From NCBI GenBank assembly GCA_965644295.1, contig CBFFRP010000258.1, positions 40,303 through 104,302 on the forward strand: a DNA stretch of 64,000 nt, read 5' to 3'. The notes under the pieces were generated by a model. That model was given only the letters and a program-made list of their open reading frames with translations. It ran no database searches and was not told where the DNA came from. The translations under genes and the position numbers were made by a program. This DNA comes from Paraphysomonas bandaiensis (lineage: Eukaryota; Chrysophyceae). Position 1 is the first letter of the stretch. Each line of letters starts with the position of its first letter. Shown here piece by piece: positions 34,247 to 45,394 of the stretch.

Positions 34247-36666
34247 CAGGGATAGGGAACAATATATTGCAATACTATTGTTAGGTAGCGTTCCATCAAT
34301 AGTATTGATGGATTTTTTAAACCGGCCCTACAATACTATTGCAATATATTGCAATATATTGTACAATATATTGCAATATATTAGTATGACTAATCAGTAA
34401 GTAAACACATCCGTAGTTTTCATTTTTAGTACTTGCCATATTTTATAAGGTCTAAGGTCACTTGATAATCAAACCCACTACTCTTAACTAATTAAAAGTT
34501 TCCTCATACTCATCCTCTGAGCCATCATCGGTGACATCATCATCACCATATTCATTCAATATTGATTGAAATATGCTTGCATCCGGCCACAACTGTCGGT
34601 TAGCTTTCAGAAACAACAGCATATTAAGTGTAGTAGGATGCATACGTTTGCGCAACACTGATATAATCAGTTTTGCTGCGCTGAACAGGCGTTCACACGT
34701 ATTGGAAGTACATACTACATGACTCGTGCACCTGTACTTAGATATTTCAACTTTTCGCTTCTTAAGTTTTTGAGCTGATTGAAGAATTTTTTCCGCATAG
34801 CCAACTTCAGCTTCATCATCCTCTGTATTGTTGCAATAATCACTGTCTGAACGGAGATATATTCTAACAGCATCTTTCTCAGATCTTGTCAAGTCCAATT
34901 CTTCGCCTGCTTGGAGTTTTGCAATTCCATTCTCGAAATTCGGATCATTAACAATGGGACTGTTTTTCTGTAAAGCAGATAGTGGATACTTTGGCCTAAA
35001 GTCCCTCAATAAGCCATCAAATATGTTCCGGCATTCATAAAGATTCACTTGACTTGATCCTCCAGTTTGAAGCAATTTCGAGACGCTTTCAAACTTCCTC
35101 AGGTCGTCTACAAGGGCGATTATTTCGGTATTCTGTCGAGGAGTAGGAATCATATCAGTAACTGCAAGCGGTAAGTCTTCAATTTTTAATACATGATCTT
35201 TTATACGCATCCACTTTACGAGAACCTGAAACATAGAAGACCATCTTGTGACATTTACCCTTTCTGGTAGCAGACTGGTTTGGCCACGTAGCAATGCAGC
35301 ATTCTTAATCTGCTTCAACTTCCCCATTAGTAGGTCTACTTTGCGAATAAGAGGCCTAATGCCTTCGTCAGATCTTGTCACATCTCCTTGGTTATTCCTC
35401 TTCTCTTTGCTGCCAATGAGTTCATTGACAGCGAGATTTAGTCGGTGAGATGCACATCCAACTAGGGGTACACCTAATATATATTATAACATTCGACAAT
35501 TTCACACAAGTAATACGGTGTTACCAGAATCAGTAGCCAATTTTCTGTTTGTAGCACAGTTATCTCCAAGATAAAACTCAACAATGTCGCAAACATTGTC
35601 AGCGTTAACCTCAACTCCAAATTTATTGAGAACTTCTACGATAGTATCAAACCAATCCGCAGCAGTGAATCCGTAGAATTTCTCTTCATCAGGTAGATCT
35701 TCATCGAAAACAGTGTTGTCATCAATATCCTCTTGCACATTACAAGACAACAATAACAAATTCGGAGTATTGGTTCGGTCGCAAAAGGTTGCAAATATTG
35801 CACTGTAGTGGTGGGAGTCCGACGTCCAACCGTCCATGACTAGACCAAATGTTGGTGGTAATATATCTTTAATCATATCACGTAGCTTCAGTTCCAACAG
35901 TCTCATATATTTTTTCAGTGTTTTTGTAGTTATCTTACCCAAAGAAGTCTTATTTCTAGTTAATTTCTTCTCACAGAAATTTAATGGAAGATTTTCCTCG
36001 ACAATCCACTCCACCCACTCATAAATTGTTTTCGCCTTGTCTGAAGGCTGCAGAACAAAAGCATCCATGGGACCATTGGTGCAGACAGCCCGTAAATACC
36101 TCTTCAATGTCTCCTCCCACACATCATGAGAGAAAGTGTGATCCTTTAGATTGTTGTATCCATTCCGAATATTCTGTTGTCGTTTACGTCCGCAGATTTT
36201 ACACTCGTGTTTGTTCGGGACACCTTCGACCGGACTCCAAAAACAGCGGTAAATGTCCCTACTCTTGTATGCACTCATCATTCAGTTGTCTCTTCTTGTC
36301 ACTATAGGATATATATACTATATTAAGAGAAGTACTGTACATACATGTGGAGAGGTGTAGAGTGCTGTTTGAGCTGGCGATACATAAAAAATAGAAAATA
36401 ACATCAAAAATAGGCTTTTTTTCTTATTTTCCGGATATTTGTATACAGAGGCGTATATTTTGCACCATACAGTTGAGGATCTTCTCTTATATGACTATCA
36501 TAATATTGATTGCAATATATTGCAATAGTATTGTGAGCTCTATTAACAGAAACACTATTGATGGAATATTTGACCAGTCCACCAATCAATATATTTTACA
36601 ATATATTGCAATATATTGTACAATATATTGCAATACAATATATCAATATATTGTTCCCTATCCCTG
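34247..36666 (-). mobile_element. hAT DNA transposon, complete copy 2 (inside the composite)
   Basis: This 2420-bp copy is the inverse complement of copy 1 (21804-24215) with intact termini and coding exons. Its inner right end abuts the captured segment at the same base where copy 1 abuts its target duplication, so the captured DNA was adjacent to a hAT at this locus or an allele of it. Confidence 0.93.
34488..36281 (-). CDS. hAT transposase, copy 2
   Basis: Two exons (35525-36281 and 34488-35473) separated by a 51-bp intron encode a 580-residue protein whose two long open frames translate identically to the transposase at 22181-23974. Zinc finger, catalytic aspartates and dimerisation region are all retained. 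An intact source of enzyme inside the composite could mobilise both copies. Confidence 0.93.
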
Positions 36667-38083
36667 GTAGTGACACTCTTGTGGCGTTATTTATCTGCTT
36701 ATAACAAGTGACTAGTTAACTCAATTTCGTATAGAATATAATGGTAAGAACAAGAAGGTTGTTTTCAAACCACTAATATCGACTAAACGGTCAGGATAAC
36801 AACAATATATATAGGTTGTGGGTGAGGTAGCAGAGATGATATGTAACGGTGTAGTGATAGTAGAAGTCATTGGTATCGTAAATTACAGAAGCTTATTGCA
36901 ATATTATGAAGGCACACTATCTAAGGATCAATAATAAAGGGGTTACGTATTCTACAAGTCGCTACGACTGTTGTCTGCCATTTTTATACAGTCGTAACTC
37001 GCATAAGTATCTCTATAAACTCGCATAAGTTATCTACATATAATCGCAATTCCAGACCAACAATGAAGGACATTATAACCTGAAAAAGAAAATAAAGTAA
37101 ATTAGTTATAATAACTCATTACAAACATCCAACTTGATTGGGTAGGGTTGATATCATATCATACGACATTGCGCCACAAGAGACATACGTGCGTATTATA
37201 TTGCATCTGCAAAGTATCAACTCATCCAATATGACCTTAATATTCATCAAAGCATACTTATATTAATCAAACCATTATAACAGTATCATAAACAGTCATT
37301 GGGGTGAAATTTACTGCAAAATAGGACAACTACACCCGCGGTTGTAGGGGTTTGGGACCATGGTTACCCATACAGCAAAGAGCTTTGAAAGAACTTAATT
37401 CCAACAAAATAAAAGACGAAACTCAGTATGAAGATTTCATATCACTCAAACATTAAGAATGATCACGATTCCTTGAATTGGAAGGCATATGGGACCATTA
37501 AATGCAACAAGGAAGATGCAATTAGGGACAGATCCTCCTATAATGGCCTGTGCATATTTCTTGACCGTTTATCAATGAATCCAGAATCAGTATTCACAAT
37601 CTCATCTTTTCTATCACAACATTGTTTTCAGCAACTGGTCTCTGCTATATACCTCACAGTGAGTTCAGGAGCTCTCCATAAACTGTGAATTTTGATGCAG
37701 AATAACAATTGCAATCTTACAATCAAATTTCCACCAAAAGTTGTGGAAGTTAGACTCCACACCTCCAGAATTTCATGTTCTATTGGTAACCCAGTGTGTT
37801 TACGTGATATGTCTCATTGTTTGAGCACATGATTGACATATGCAGGGGATCTTAAACTATGACACTGTGTGTGATATGGTGTCTGGAATGGGAAATAAAC
37901 TGAAAAAAACTGGGTACAGTTTTTTCCGCCACTGGACATAGCCAGTCGGCGTCAAAAGTCCGAACAACCGTTTTTTGATCAAAATGTCGTTCTAAACTCT
38001 CATTTTTATCTCGCTTCAGTGACATTGAAATACAATTAACACAACACTTGAACTGACCCGACACTGGACACTTATCATTCTAT

Positions 38084-38530
38084 ATGGCAATCATGGACCA
38101 CTGGACACGAATATGCAACCAGATTTTCATTTCATTCACTGCTTCTTTCAATATCGCAAGGTTTTCGATATCGTTCCAATTCGTCGAGTACCCCTCACAT
38201 CCGGCACCATTGCTCGAAATCCCTACATTGAATTTTCATCATGAAGATCTTAAAAGGTTTGTATACAGATGGACTCTCACATATATGAGTGCTGTGCAAT
38301 TCCTACGACTTTTTTTTGAATAATGTCTGATTTGTGTTCTTTCAGTGACTTCTTTGCATGACTTCAAAAGCATACGAGAAGAGAACCGACAAGACGCCAT
38401 AGACAAGCTCCAGGCAGCTAAATTTGCATCAGCACAGTCGAAAGACAGTTATGGATCTGATGTTGACCTCAATAATGGTTTTAATTGGTGCAAGGTTGCG
38501 CAGTTATGCAGTGTGAACCTGCACTGCTGA
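38084..38530 (+). other. Open frames inside the left TIR, mirrored in the right TIR
   Basis: Two frames (38084-38323 and 38345-38530) are repeated with identical translation at 41140-41379 and 40933-41118 on the minus strand. A spliced reading is possible. The segment LEIPTLNFHHEDLKRFVYR precedes an intron-like stretch ending TTTCAG, and SLHDFKSIREENRQDAIDKL follows. The protein is unrecognised. Sequence identity between arms could reflect recent arm conversion rather than coding selection. Confidence 0.35.
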
Positions 38531-38904
38531 GAGCAAAATATATCTCGAAGAATGCTCCTCAGGAAGCTACTTTTGTCTATCTATGCGTTTATACAGATTT
38601 CTGTCGAGGAGTGTTCTTCAGGTAACTCTTTTCTGTCGGAGCATATGTATTTATGATGAAATGTCTGTCTTTTAGAGCCAAGGACAAGTGAGAAAGAGGG
38701 TTAGACCCCAGTCGTAGCTATACGTGGACGGACGAAAGCGGTGCGGCCATCATGTCCGACGTGAGCTATGATGCCACTGCAACTGGGAACTCGTTCACTT
38801 CTGCGTCCGGCGGGGTTTTGTTAAGACACTGACCAGTGTAGGGGCTGTCAACAATCAGGAGAGGGCAACTTCCTTAAGGATCCCAAGGAGCCCTATACAA
38901 GTAT

Positions 38905-39295
38905 TTGAATATGGTTTCCCCTCGTATCGAGCCAAAGCCTTCCACAATCAATGCGCGAAGGCAGGAGGGCATCCGTGAGGCCTTCAATTTCGTATCCAGC
39001 GTAGCCATAGTAGGCGCCGTCTTAGGGGTATCATCCGAAAATCCTCAAGACAACCGATTTTTGCCCTGGAACAAGTCCAATTCGAACACTTACAACATTA
39101 TGCTAGGGTTTCAGAAGCAGTGCAAAGGTATGTATCGTTGGCGATTTGTGGTTACTTTATTTACAGAATTTTATCACAGAATATGAAGAAATTAATGAAA
39201 AGAAGCGTCCTCTCTGTTGCGATTGTCAAGAAGGAGAAGAAGACACGATCCGTAAAGTATACAGCCACCATGAGTGCAGAGTCTGCCCTACTTAG
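38905..39295 (+). pseudogene. Coding remnant in the long-TIR element
   Basis: A frame from 38905 reads VSPRIEPKPSTINARRQEGI and GVSSENPQDNRFLPWNKSN. A following open frame reads YEEINEKKRPLCCDCQEGEE and then YSHHECRVC to a stop near 39290. The C-C...C...H-H-C...C arrangement resembles the cysteine-rich tail of some piggyBac-like transposases, but the flanking ATAG is not TTAA and no DDD core is visible. Sequence to 40862 shows no further coding support; a LINE/SINE tail fragment lies at about 40080-40110. Confidence 0.3.
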
Positions 39296-41689
39296 TCATA
39301 ATGTAGTAATCCGGGGACGCTAATACAAGGATTTGAAGTGCTTCAACTTTGACATAAATGGATGGGTGCAGAGTATTATTTTCCGTCCTGCACACAGGAA
39401 GAAACAGCATACTGAGAGCAAAACTACTGATGACGATACAATCTGGGAGGAGGAGAGTGATGAAGAGCTATGCAGGGTTTGAAGGAAGTCGTAGGTAGTG
39501 ATGAGGAGTAAGAGATGGTTCAAGATTTTAAAGGAATATAAAAGTGGCGATGGGGAAGAATCAAACCCAAGCGGATGACCCTGACGACGGTAGCGTGTGT
39601 GTGCGTTGTGAATCTTGGTGCTGTTATACGTCATCAGAATGCTCAGAGATAATGTGCCCACACCGTGAAGAGTACCGCAGATAAAAAAACATAGGTAGCG
39701 GGATTATGTTGTTTCATTACCGCTGATTTATGATTGTTTTTCTTTTGGTAGTATAAACGTATAAACACTAATAACTATACGCCACTAACTAATTATTTTG
39801 CGATGTATAATACAAATCGCAAAGCTGGTACTACTATCAAACAATTTTATCTAACCACCGTTTGCTATCATGATACAACAGCCTACAGCCTGGCTAGCTA
39901 CAGCTACAAACTCAAGAGAGTGGAGCTTACAGAAACAAAAGTTGAGGAATATTAGGTTTACTTCCAGAAGTAATGAGAATGCATGTAATCAGAAGTCAAC
40001 TACAATTATGTAGGTAGTGATTGTGTGTGTGGGGTGTGGGGTTAAGAGTCAGAACTAATGTTGCTCTGACTCTTCCATTATTATTGCTAATAATAAGACA
40101 TTCACTACTGATGCTTGTGTGCGGAATGCAGAATGATGCCATGGCAAAGGTTCAGAGGTACAGTGACATGTGACATTATACGATCAAAAACAATCCCACA
40201 ATCCATAATAATTTCAAATCAGTATCGTTACTTTATTAATTGCTAGTATGCACAACTGAAATACATGCGAGCTTAATATTATTATTGTACCGTAGCTTCT
40301 GTTAGTAAGTGCATTACTTGCATATTGCCTTCGTGCTCCATGAGGCACTGCTCTGCTAGCAGGTAGTAGCCACTGTATGGACAGCAAGAACACATTATAC
40401 TACTTCATGATGCCTATAATCTAAAATTGCATAGTTATTTACAATTATAATTTAGTAGCAATACTGCGGTCTACAGAGAATCACACCACAAGGCATATCA
40501 CAAGTATACTTGGGCATATTCTTAGGGTTACCATCAGCGAGAGGGCCCATGTGCTTAAAAAATTGCACACTTGAATGTTGACACTACTTACACTCATTGG
40601 TGTCTCTATGCAATCTCCGTCAGGCACAGAAGTGGACAACATTTTTTATGAAAGTCTGATTATTACATGAGTACGGTTGCGTACAGAAACTAGTTTATGT
40701 CTATAGACTAGCTAATAACGAAGTGGACAACAAAACAGAAACAGTTTCCTTATTCGCCTAACCAGCAAGAATGAACACACCCGCTCCGTTCTTCCAATTC
40801 TTGTGACCCGAATAGCTACAATTACCATTCGTCTAATTCTTATAAAATAGATTGTTTCTCATAAATCTGTATAAACGCATAGATAGACAAAAGTAGCTTC
40901 CTGAGGAGCATTCTTCGAGATATATTTTGCTCTCAGCAGTGCAGGTTCACACTGCATAACTGCGCAACCTTGCACCAATTAAAACCATTATTGAGGTCAA
41001 CATCAGATCCATAACTGTCTTTCGACTGTGCTGATGCAAATTTAGCTGCCTGGAGCTTGTCTATGGCGTCTTGTCGGTTCTCTTCTCGTATGCTTTTGAA
41101 GTCATGCAAAGAAGTCACTGAAAGAACACAAATCAGACATTATTCAAAAAAAAGTCGTAGGAATTGCACAGCACTCATATATGTGAGAGTCCATCTGTAT
41201 ACAAACCTTTTAAGATCTTCATGATGAAAATTCAATGTAGGGATTTCGAGCAATGGTGCCGGATGTGAGGGGTACTCGACGAATTGGAACGATATCGAAA
41301 ACCTTGCGATATTGAAAGAAGCAGTGAATGAAATGAAAATCTGGTTGCATATTCGTGTCCAGTGGTCCATGATTGCCATATAGAATGATAAGTGTCCAGT
41401 GTCGGGTCAGTTCAAGTGTTGTGTTAATTGTATTTCAATGTCACTGAAGCGAGATAAAAATGAGAGTTTAGAACGACATTTTGATCAAAAAACGGTTGTT
41501 CGGACTTTTGAATTGTTCGGACTTTTGACGCCGACTGGATAGTTTATAGTATGAATATAACAGCCATATTTGACGAAAAATAACTCACAAAAAACCTACC
41601 AATTTGACCTCCCTGTTGACCTACCTCACAATGTTTTTTCAAAACCTAGGAATTCCTACCTCACGATTTTGTGAGGTGAGGTGAGTTTT

Positions 41690-41875
41690 CCCACCTGTGA
41701 GGTTGCACCTTGGTGCTTGCGGCGACGCACAAGCAGCTTCTGTAGCGCTAAATAGTAGGATAATAGAATTTGTGCTGATTAGTTATGGGTAGAGGTCTAA
41801 CTAGTAGATCTAGCATTCAACTAGCCACTGTATCGGAATGAGTTTTTAACGCCTATTGCTAAATAAAAAGACTTT
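41690..41875 (+). repeat. LINE 3' tail copy
   Basis: The block begins GGTTGCACCTTGGTGCTTGC near 41703 and runs through GCAGCTTCTGTAGCGCTAAA, GTGCTGATTAGTTATGGGTA and CATTCAACTAGCCACT to CTAAATAAAAAGACTTTCAA. It matches 53636-53825 over its whole length, and the latter directly follows LINE coding sequence. It is therefore a severely 5'-truncated LINE. A TAGGAATTCCTA site lies just before it at about 41650. Confidence 0.7.
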
Positions 41876-41916
41876 CAATATAAATGCGTCCAACAGTAGT
41901 AAAAGCTCAATTTACT

Positions 41917-42141
41917 TCAAAAATCTTCCTTCCAATCATCCCCTTCGTATACAGCAATGACATCTCCGTTGTTGTAGGCTATGTGAGAAAGAAGGCCATG
42001 ACCCGTGCACGAGGTGTATGTCTGACCATTGCTGTCGCGAGCTACAAGCAAAGAAAGTCTGTGGTATAGTGCTCGCTTACTCTGTTCCTCTATCCTGGCA
42101 TCGAAAACTAGAATTTGGAGGCGGTTCAAATGTGTGGGCAA
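41917..42141 (-). pseudogene. Possible SET-domain N-terminal fragment
   Basis: The 74-codon minus ORF ends with TSCTGHGLLSHIAYNNGDVI followed by AVYEGDDW. The G-x-G-L...I..GD.I..YEG pattern is that of the beginning of a SET domain. No later SET motifs (NHxC, ELxxDY) were found downstream on that strand. It could be an exon of a gene whose remaining exons I cannot see, or a remnant. Confidence 0.3.
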
Positions 42142-43121
42142 CTAACAAGTCTTTTGCATTTTCTTCTATATGAAACATTTCAATAATTCTCTAGCTCTAG
42201 GAAGCAACAGGCACCATTTAAGAAAACTTCTTATTACACGCTCTACCTCGGTCCACATGACCACATCCACCTCACGGTGACCACACTACAACTACAAATT
42301 GTCCCATGCACCACAACTACCAAACACCTACAGATTCAGGTCTTTGGATGGACGCCCAACAAACACCCAATAACAAATTACAAATAGAGCCTACACACAC
42401 TCCAGTGCAGGGATGCAGCCCTGGCAGTGTTGCTCTGACCCACAGCATGGCCTCCCCCAGTGCCATCCTCGCAGTCTGCATATCCGACAGGGTCCCCATT
42501 CTGCGGGTTTACTCAACAGCCAATTTCGCCCCCATCAGCTCATTGCAACAGCTGGAAACGCTGCTCCAAGCTTACTGGCCTATCCCACAACACCCGAAAC
42601 CACCCTGGAGGCACCTACTTGCACCGAACACGCCCTGTGGAATATTAAGGGTACCAGAGCTTCATCACAAACCTCGTCTACGGTGTTTTCATACTTTACA
42701 CTCCTCCATCACACCCTCTCCAACATCATCACACACACCACCGATACTCAGTCATACACACGCAACCTACACCACTGGAATATACCGTATCTTACACTGT
42801 ATATTGTGCAGAGTACACGCAGAGAAAAATACGGTACTCGGTCGAATGTTACGGATGTTACAAATCAATAAACGGACGGAATACCCCCGTTGCTTTCACA
42901 CAGTCTACACTACAGGTAGTCAAAGCAAGGTTCTCTTTATAGTTTACTACAGAACTTCTCAGTAAGAGGAAATTATGCCTCTATTCTACAGCCGTACACT
43001 ACACACTGCATAATATAACACCATACACCTCTATGTGCCCTATGCATATCTTATACAGTCACTTCAAGTACTAAACTGAAAAGAACATCCTCTCATTTCT
43101 CTACGCACCCCTGTGATGTGT
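42142..43121. other. C-rich LINE-like and copia-flank sequence
   Basis: From about 42240 to 42650 the plus strand is C-rich like the LINE coding copies at 45395 and 54738, with broken frames (VFGWTPNKHPITNYK before a stop, and GSPFCGFTQQPISPPSAHCN). This suggests a decayed LINE segment. The part 42650-43121 lies beyond the copia stop codon and may include its 3' LTR. A purine-rich GAGAAATGAGAGGA on the minus strand ends near 43092, but without a second LTR this cannot be confirmed. Confidence 0.35.
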
Positions 43122-45390
43122 CTACTCGTTCCCAACGATCAGACATATCAAGTGGCGAAACAAGTTACCCTGCAGGGGTTTAGTCAGGACGTCTGCCAGC
43201 ATTTCCCCAGTGGGTAAGTAGACCAGCTCGATTTCCCCATTGTCGTGTAATTCTTTAATCAGAGCCTGTCGTACTCGCAGGTATTTCGACCTGTATCGGC
43301 CTCCTCCCTTCGTCACGAGGCTGAGGTTCGACAAGTTGTCCTGATAAATAACAGGTGGGTCAAGCGCATAGCCCTGCCCACACACAAACTCATGTAATCT
43401 CATTGCATTAGACATCATATCAGATAGGCCGACCAGCTCGGATTCGGTCGAGTCCTTCGTCACTATTCGTTGCTTAGTTGATCGGCATAGTACTGTGGCC
43501 CCTCCAAGCTGTACAACTACGCCTGTATGCCCTTTTCCGTCTTCGTGGGTGGCGAACGAAGCGTCGATGAAGCTTCTTACCCGCAGCTGTTCTCCAATCT
43601 TCAGCTGCAGATCTTGATCCCTTGTGTGCGCAAGGTATTTCAGCACTCGATTCAACCTCTGCTGATCTCCGATTGTCGGACCCTTCACTCTTGTTGTGAG
43701 GTACGCTATACTGAGCAGGATGTCTGGTCTAACTCTTATTGACAGATATAGCAATTTGGCCACCACTGAATGGAAATTGGCAGCCTCCTTCCTCCCCAAT
43801 TTCTGTCCTGCGCCCTCTGCGAACAGTGATGATGTCGCTGGAGATGCTGCTCTGCCAGTGACCGCTGCCTCCTCCAGCACTCCGTCTAGGTAAGCCCTCA
43901 TTGACACCACTGCCCTGTCATCTATCATGCTCACATGCATACCTAAATACGACATGTCTTTGTCATCACAGTATTTTACCTCACCATATTGTTTCTTTAG
44001 TTGTTCCACCAACCACTCGGTGTCACGCTTGTCTTGTGATAGCACTAGCAGATCGTCCACGTGTAGTGTTATAGTGCACTGCTTGCCGTTGACAGTCCTA
44101 TTGAGAACACACTGATCCACCGGGTTAGCCACGAAACCAATGCTTTCCAGGTAAGCTCTTATCGTGTCATACCAGAGCTTTGCGCTCTGCACGCATCCAT
44201 ATAACGCTTTGTCTAGGCGCACCAATATTTTGCCTCTTTCATCAACATACGGCTGGATTGTGGGGTCTAGTTTTCTGAGTATTGTGGCCAACATCGGCTC
44301 CAATTCCATTATTACCTCTTCGCCTGACATCTCCGCATTGAGGTATGCACCACCTATATCAATTGTCGATACATGTCTCCCCTCTCTCGCTGCTATTGCT
44401 AGGCATGCAAATACTGACTGTATGTCCACAGTGGGTGACGACGTGTCTGGGTACAGTTTCCGGTCCTGCTGTGCCCCGTTCGCAACCAACCTCGCCTTGA
44501 TTTTCTCGAACCTTCCGAGTCCGTCGTATTTCGTCTTCAAGAACATCAGCGATCGAATTGTTCGTTTGAGTTGAGTCTTTGACAGGTCACTCCGGTGTAC
44601 CGGAACTATTGCCTTTTTTTCGTGTAGCAGCTGCTTCAGCTCCCGTACTATCGCCAGGTAGGCTTCTTTGCCGTGTTCCTTTAAACCTTTGGTTACGCTT
44701 GTGTGATAGGCTCGATACATTACGGGCTTTCTTCTTGTGCCTGCCGCTATCCTTGCTCCTGCTGATGGTGATGATAGTACTTCGCTTGTATTGTGTGTCA
44801 TCCCTGTAGTTTCCACCCCTGTAATTTCCGGATCGTCGGTGTCGTTGGGTGTTGCAGCGCCCGGCTCCTGTTCGCTCGGCCCATCAGCCCTGTCGCCATC
44901 ATCGTCGACTAGTTCCGTGATTTTTGTTCTCTCTCTCTCTTCTGTGTGGCCGTGCCCTTCGTCTGTGTCAATGGCTGTCATCTGCCCCTCCTCGTGAGGC
45001 TCCTTCGGCTTATCGATCTTGTCATTCTCAGCTGGTGGCGTGGTATCCTCGATCTCTCGACTCTCATTCTCACTGGTCGTGACAGGTGAGTGTGACTTGT
45101 TGTGCAATGACGATATTCTATTCACGGCGTCTATTACTATTTGCGTGGTCACCATCTTCACCCAGTTGGTCCTACTCACATATTTATTTGTTTTAAGGTT
45201 TAAAAATGTCCAACTCCCGTTTGCGTTGCCGGATGGGTACAGCGCGATACATGGTTCTGTTCTGGCCTGCTCCGCGTTATTGCTCTTGACCTTCGGGTCA
45301 TAGCATTCTACGTAGTCCCCGAAAGCCAGTGACAGTTCCTTTTTATAATTGGGTTTCCGACCAGTCAATGCCACTCGCGGTGCTAAACAA
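43122..45390 (-). mobile_element. Ty1/copia retrotransposon, 5'-truncated pol
   Basis: An intact minus frame begins in the integrase tail (ALTGRKPNYKKELSLAFGDY) and continues through a low-complexity linker. It then has reverse transcriptase with KTKYDGLGRFEKIKARLVAN, STIDIGGAYLNAEMSG and the catalytic HVDDLLVL. RNase H follows with RSFIDASFATHEDGKGHTG, KDSTESELVGLSD and YQDNLSNLSLV, then a normal copia end LADVLTKPLQG. Gag, protease and the integrase core are missing. The start codon of the long ORF lies in antisense LINE sequence, so it is accidental. The right boundary at about 45375-45400 meets LINE sequence of opposite strand. The reading frame is undamaged, suggesting recent loss of the 5' half. 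Confidence 0.88.
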
Positions 45391-45394
45391 GCTG

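Larger units (their letters stand above)
33126..36666 (-). mobile_element. Composite hAT insertion carrying LRRC34 sequence
   Basis: Both outer ends are hAT termini (CAGGGATAGGG at 33126 and its complement ending 36666). They are flanked by the 8-bp duplication GTAGTGAC at 33118-33125 and 36667-36674. Inside are, in order, a 299-bp hAT right end (33126-33424), 822 bp of LRRC34 locus DNA (33425-34246), and a full hAT copy (34247-36666). The two hAT parts have the same orientation. A single target duplication around the whole block shows it moved as one unit. The full copy differs from copy 1 by an 8-bp gain (CAATATAT type) near its left end. Confidence 0.92.
33052..37932 (-). repeat. Right arm of the palindrome, split by the composite hAT insertion
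   Basis: The arm is 33052-33125 and 36675-37932. The interruption is the composite hAT (33126-36666) with its second target duplication (36667-36674). Removing the insertion and one duplication restores an arm of exactly the same length as the left arm, ending CCGCCAC at 37932. Therefore the palindrome predates the hAT insertion. Confidence 0.85.
37942..41538. mobile_element. Long-TIR DNA element, class unknown
   Basis: The 3597-bp block starts CCAGTCGGCGTCAAAAGTCC and ends with the inverted complement. It is flanked by ATAG at 37938-37941 and 41539-41542, a possible 4-bp target duplication. Terminal inverted repeats are 659 bp (37942-38600) and 676 bp (40863-41538). The 17-bp difference is a tandem duplication of TTGTTCGGACTTTTGAA in the right arm. 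Each arm encodes identical 79- and 61-codon ORFs. The interior carries a cysteine-rich coding remnant but no recognised transposase core. A short duplication and long TIRs could fit Academ- or Sola-like groups, but no catalytic motif supports either. Confidence 0.75.

Noticed and set aside
42306-42965. 219-codon ORF as a host gene
   Set aside because: C-rich composition like the LINE copies and no domain; better explained as decayed LINE sequence.
43527-45303. Plus-strand ORFs over the copia region
   Set aside because: All are antisense to an intact copia RT-RNase H frame.
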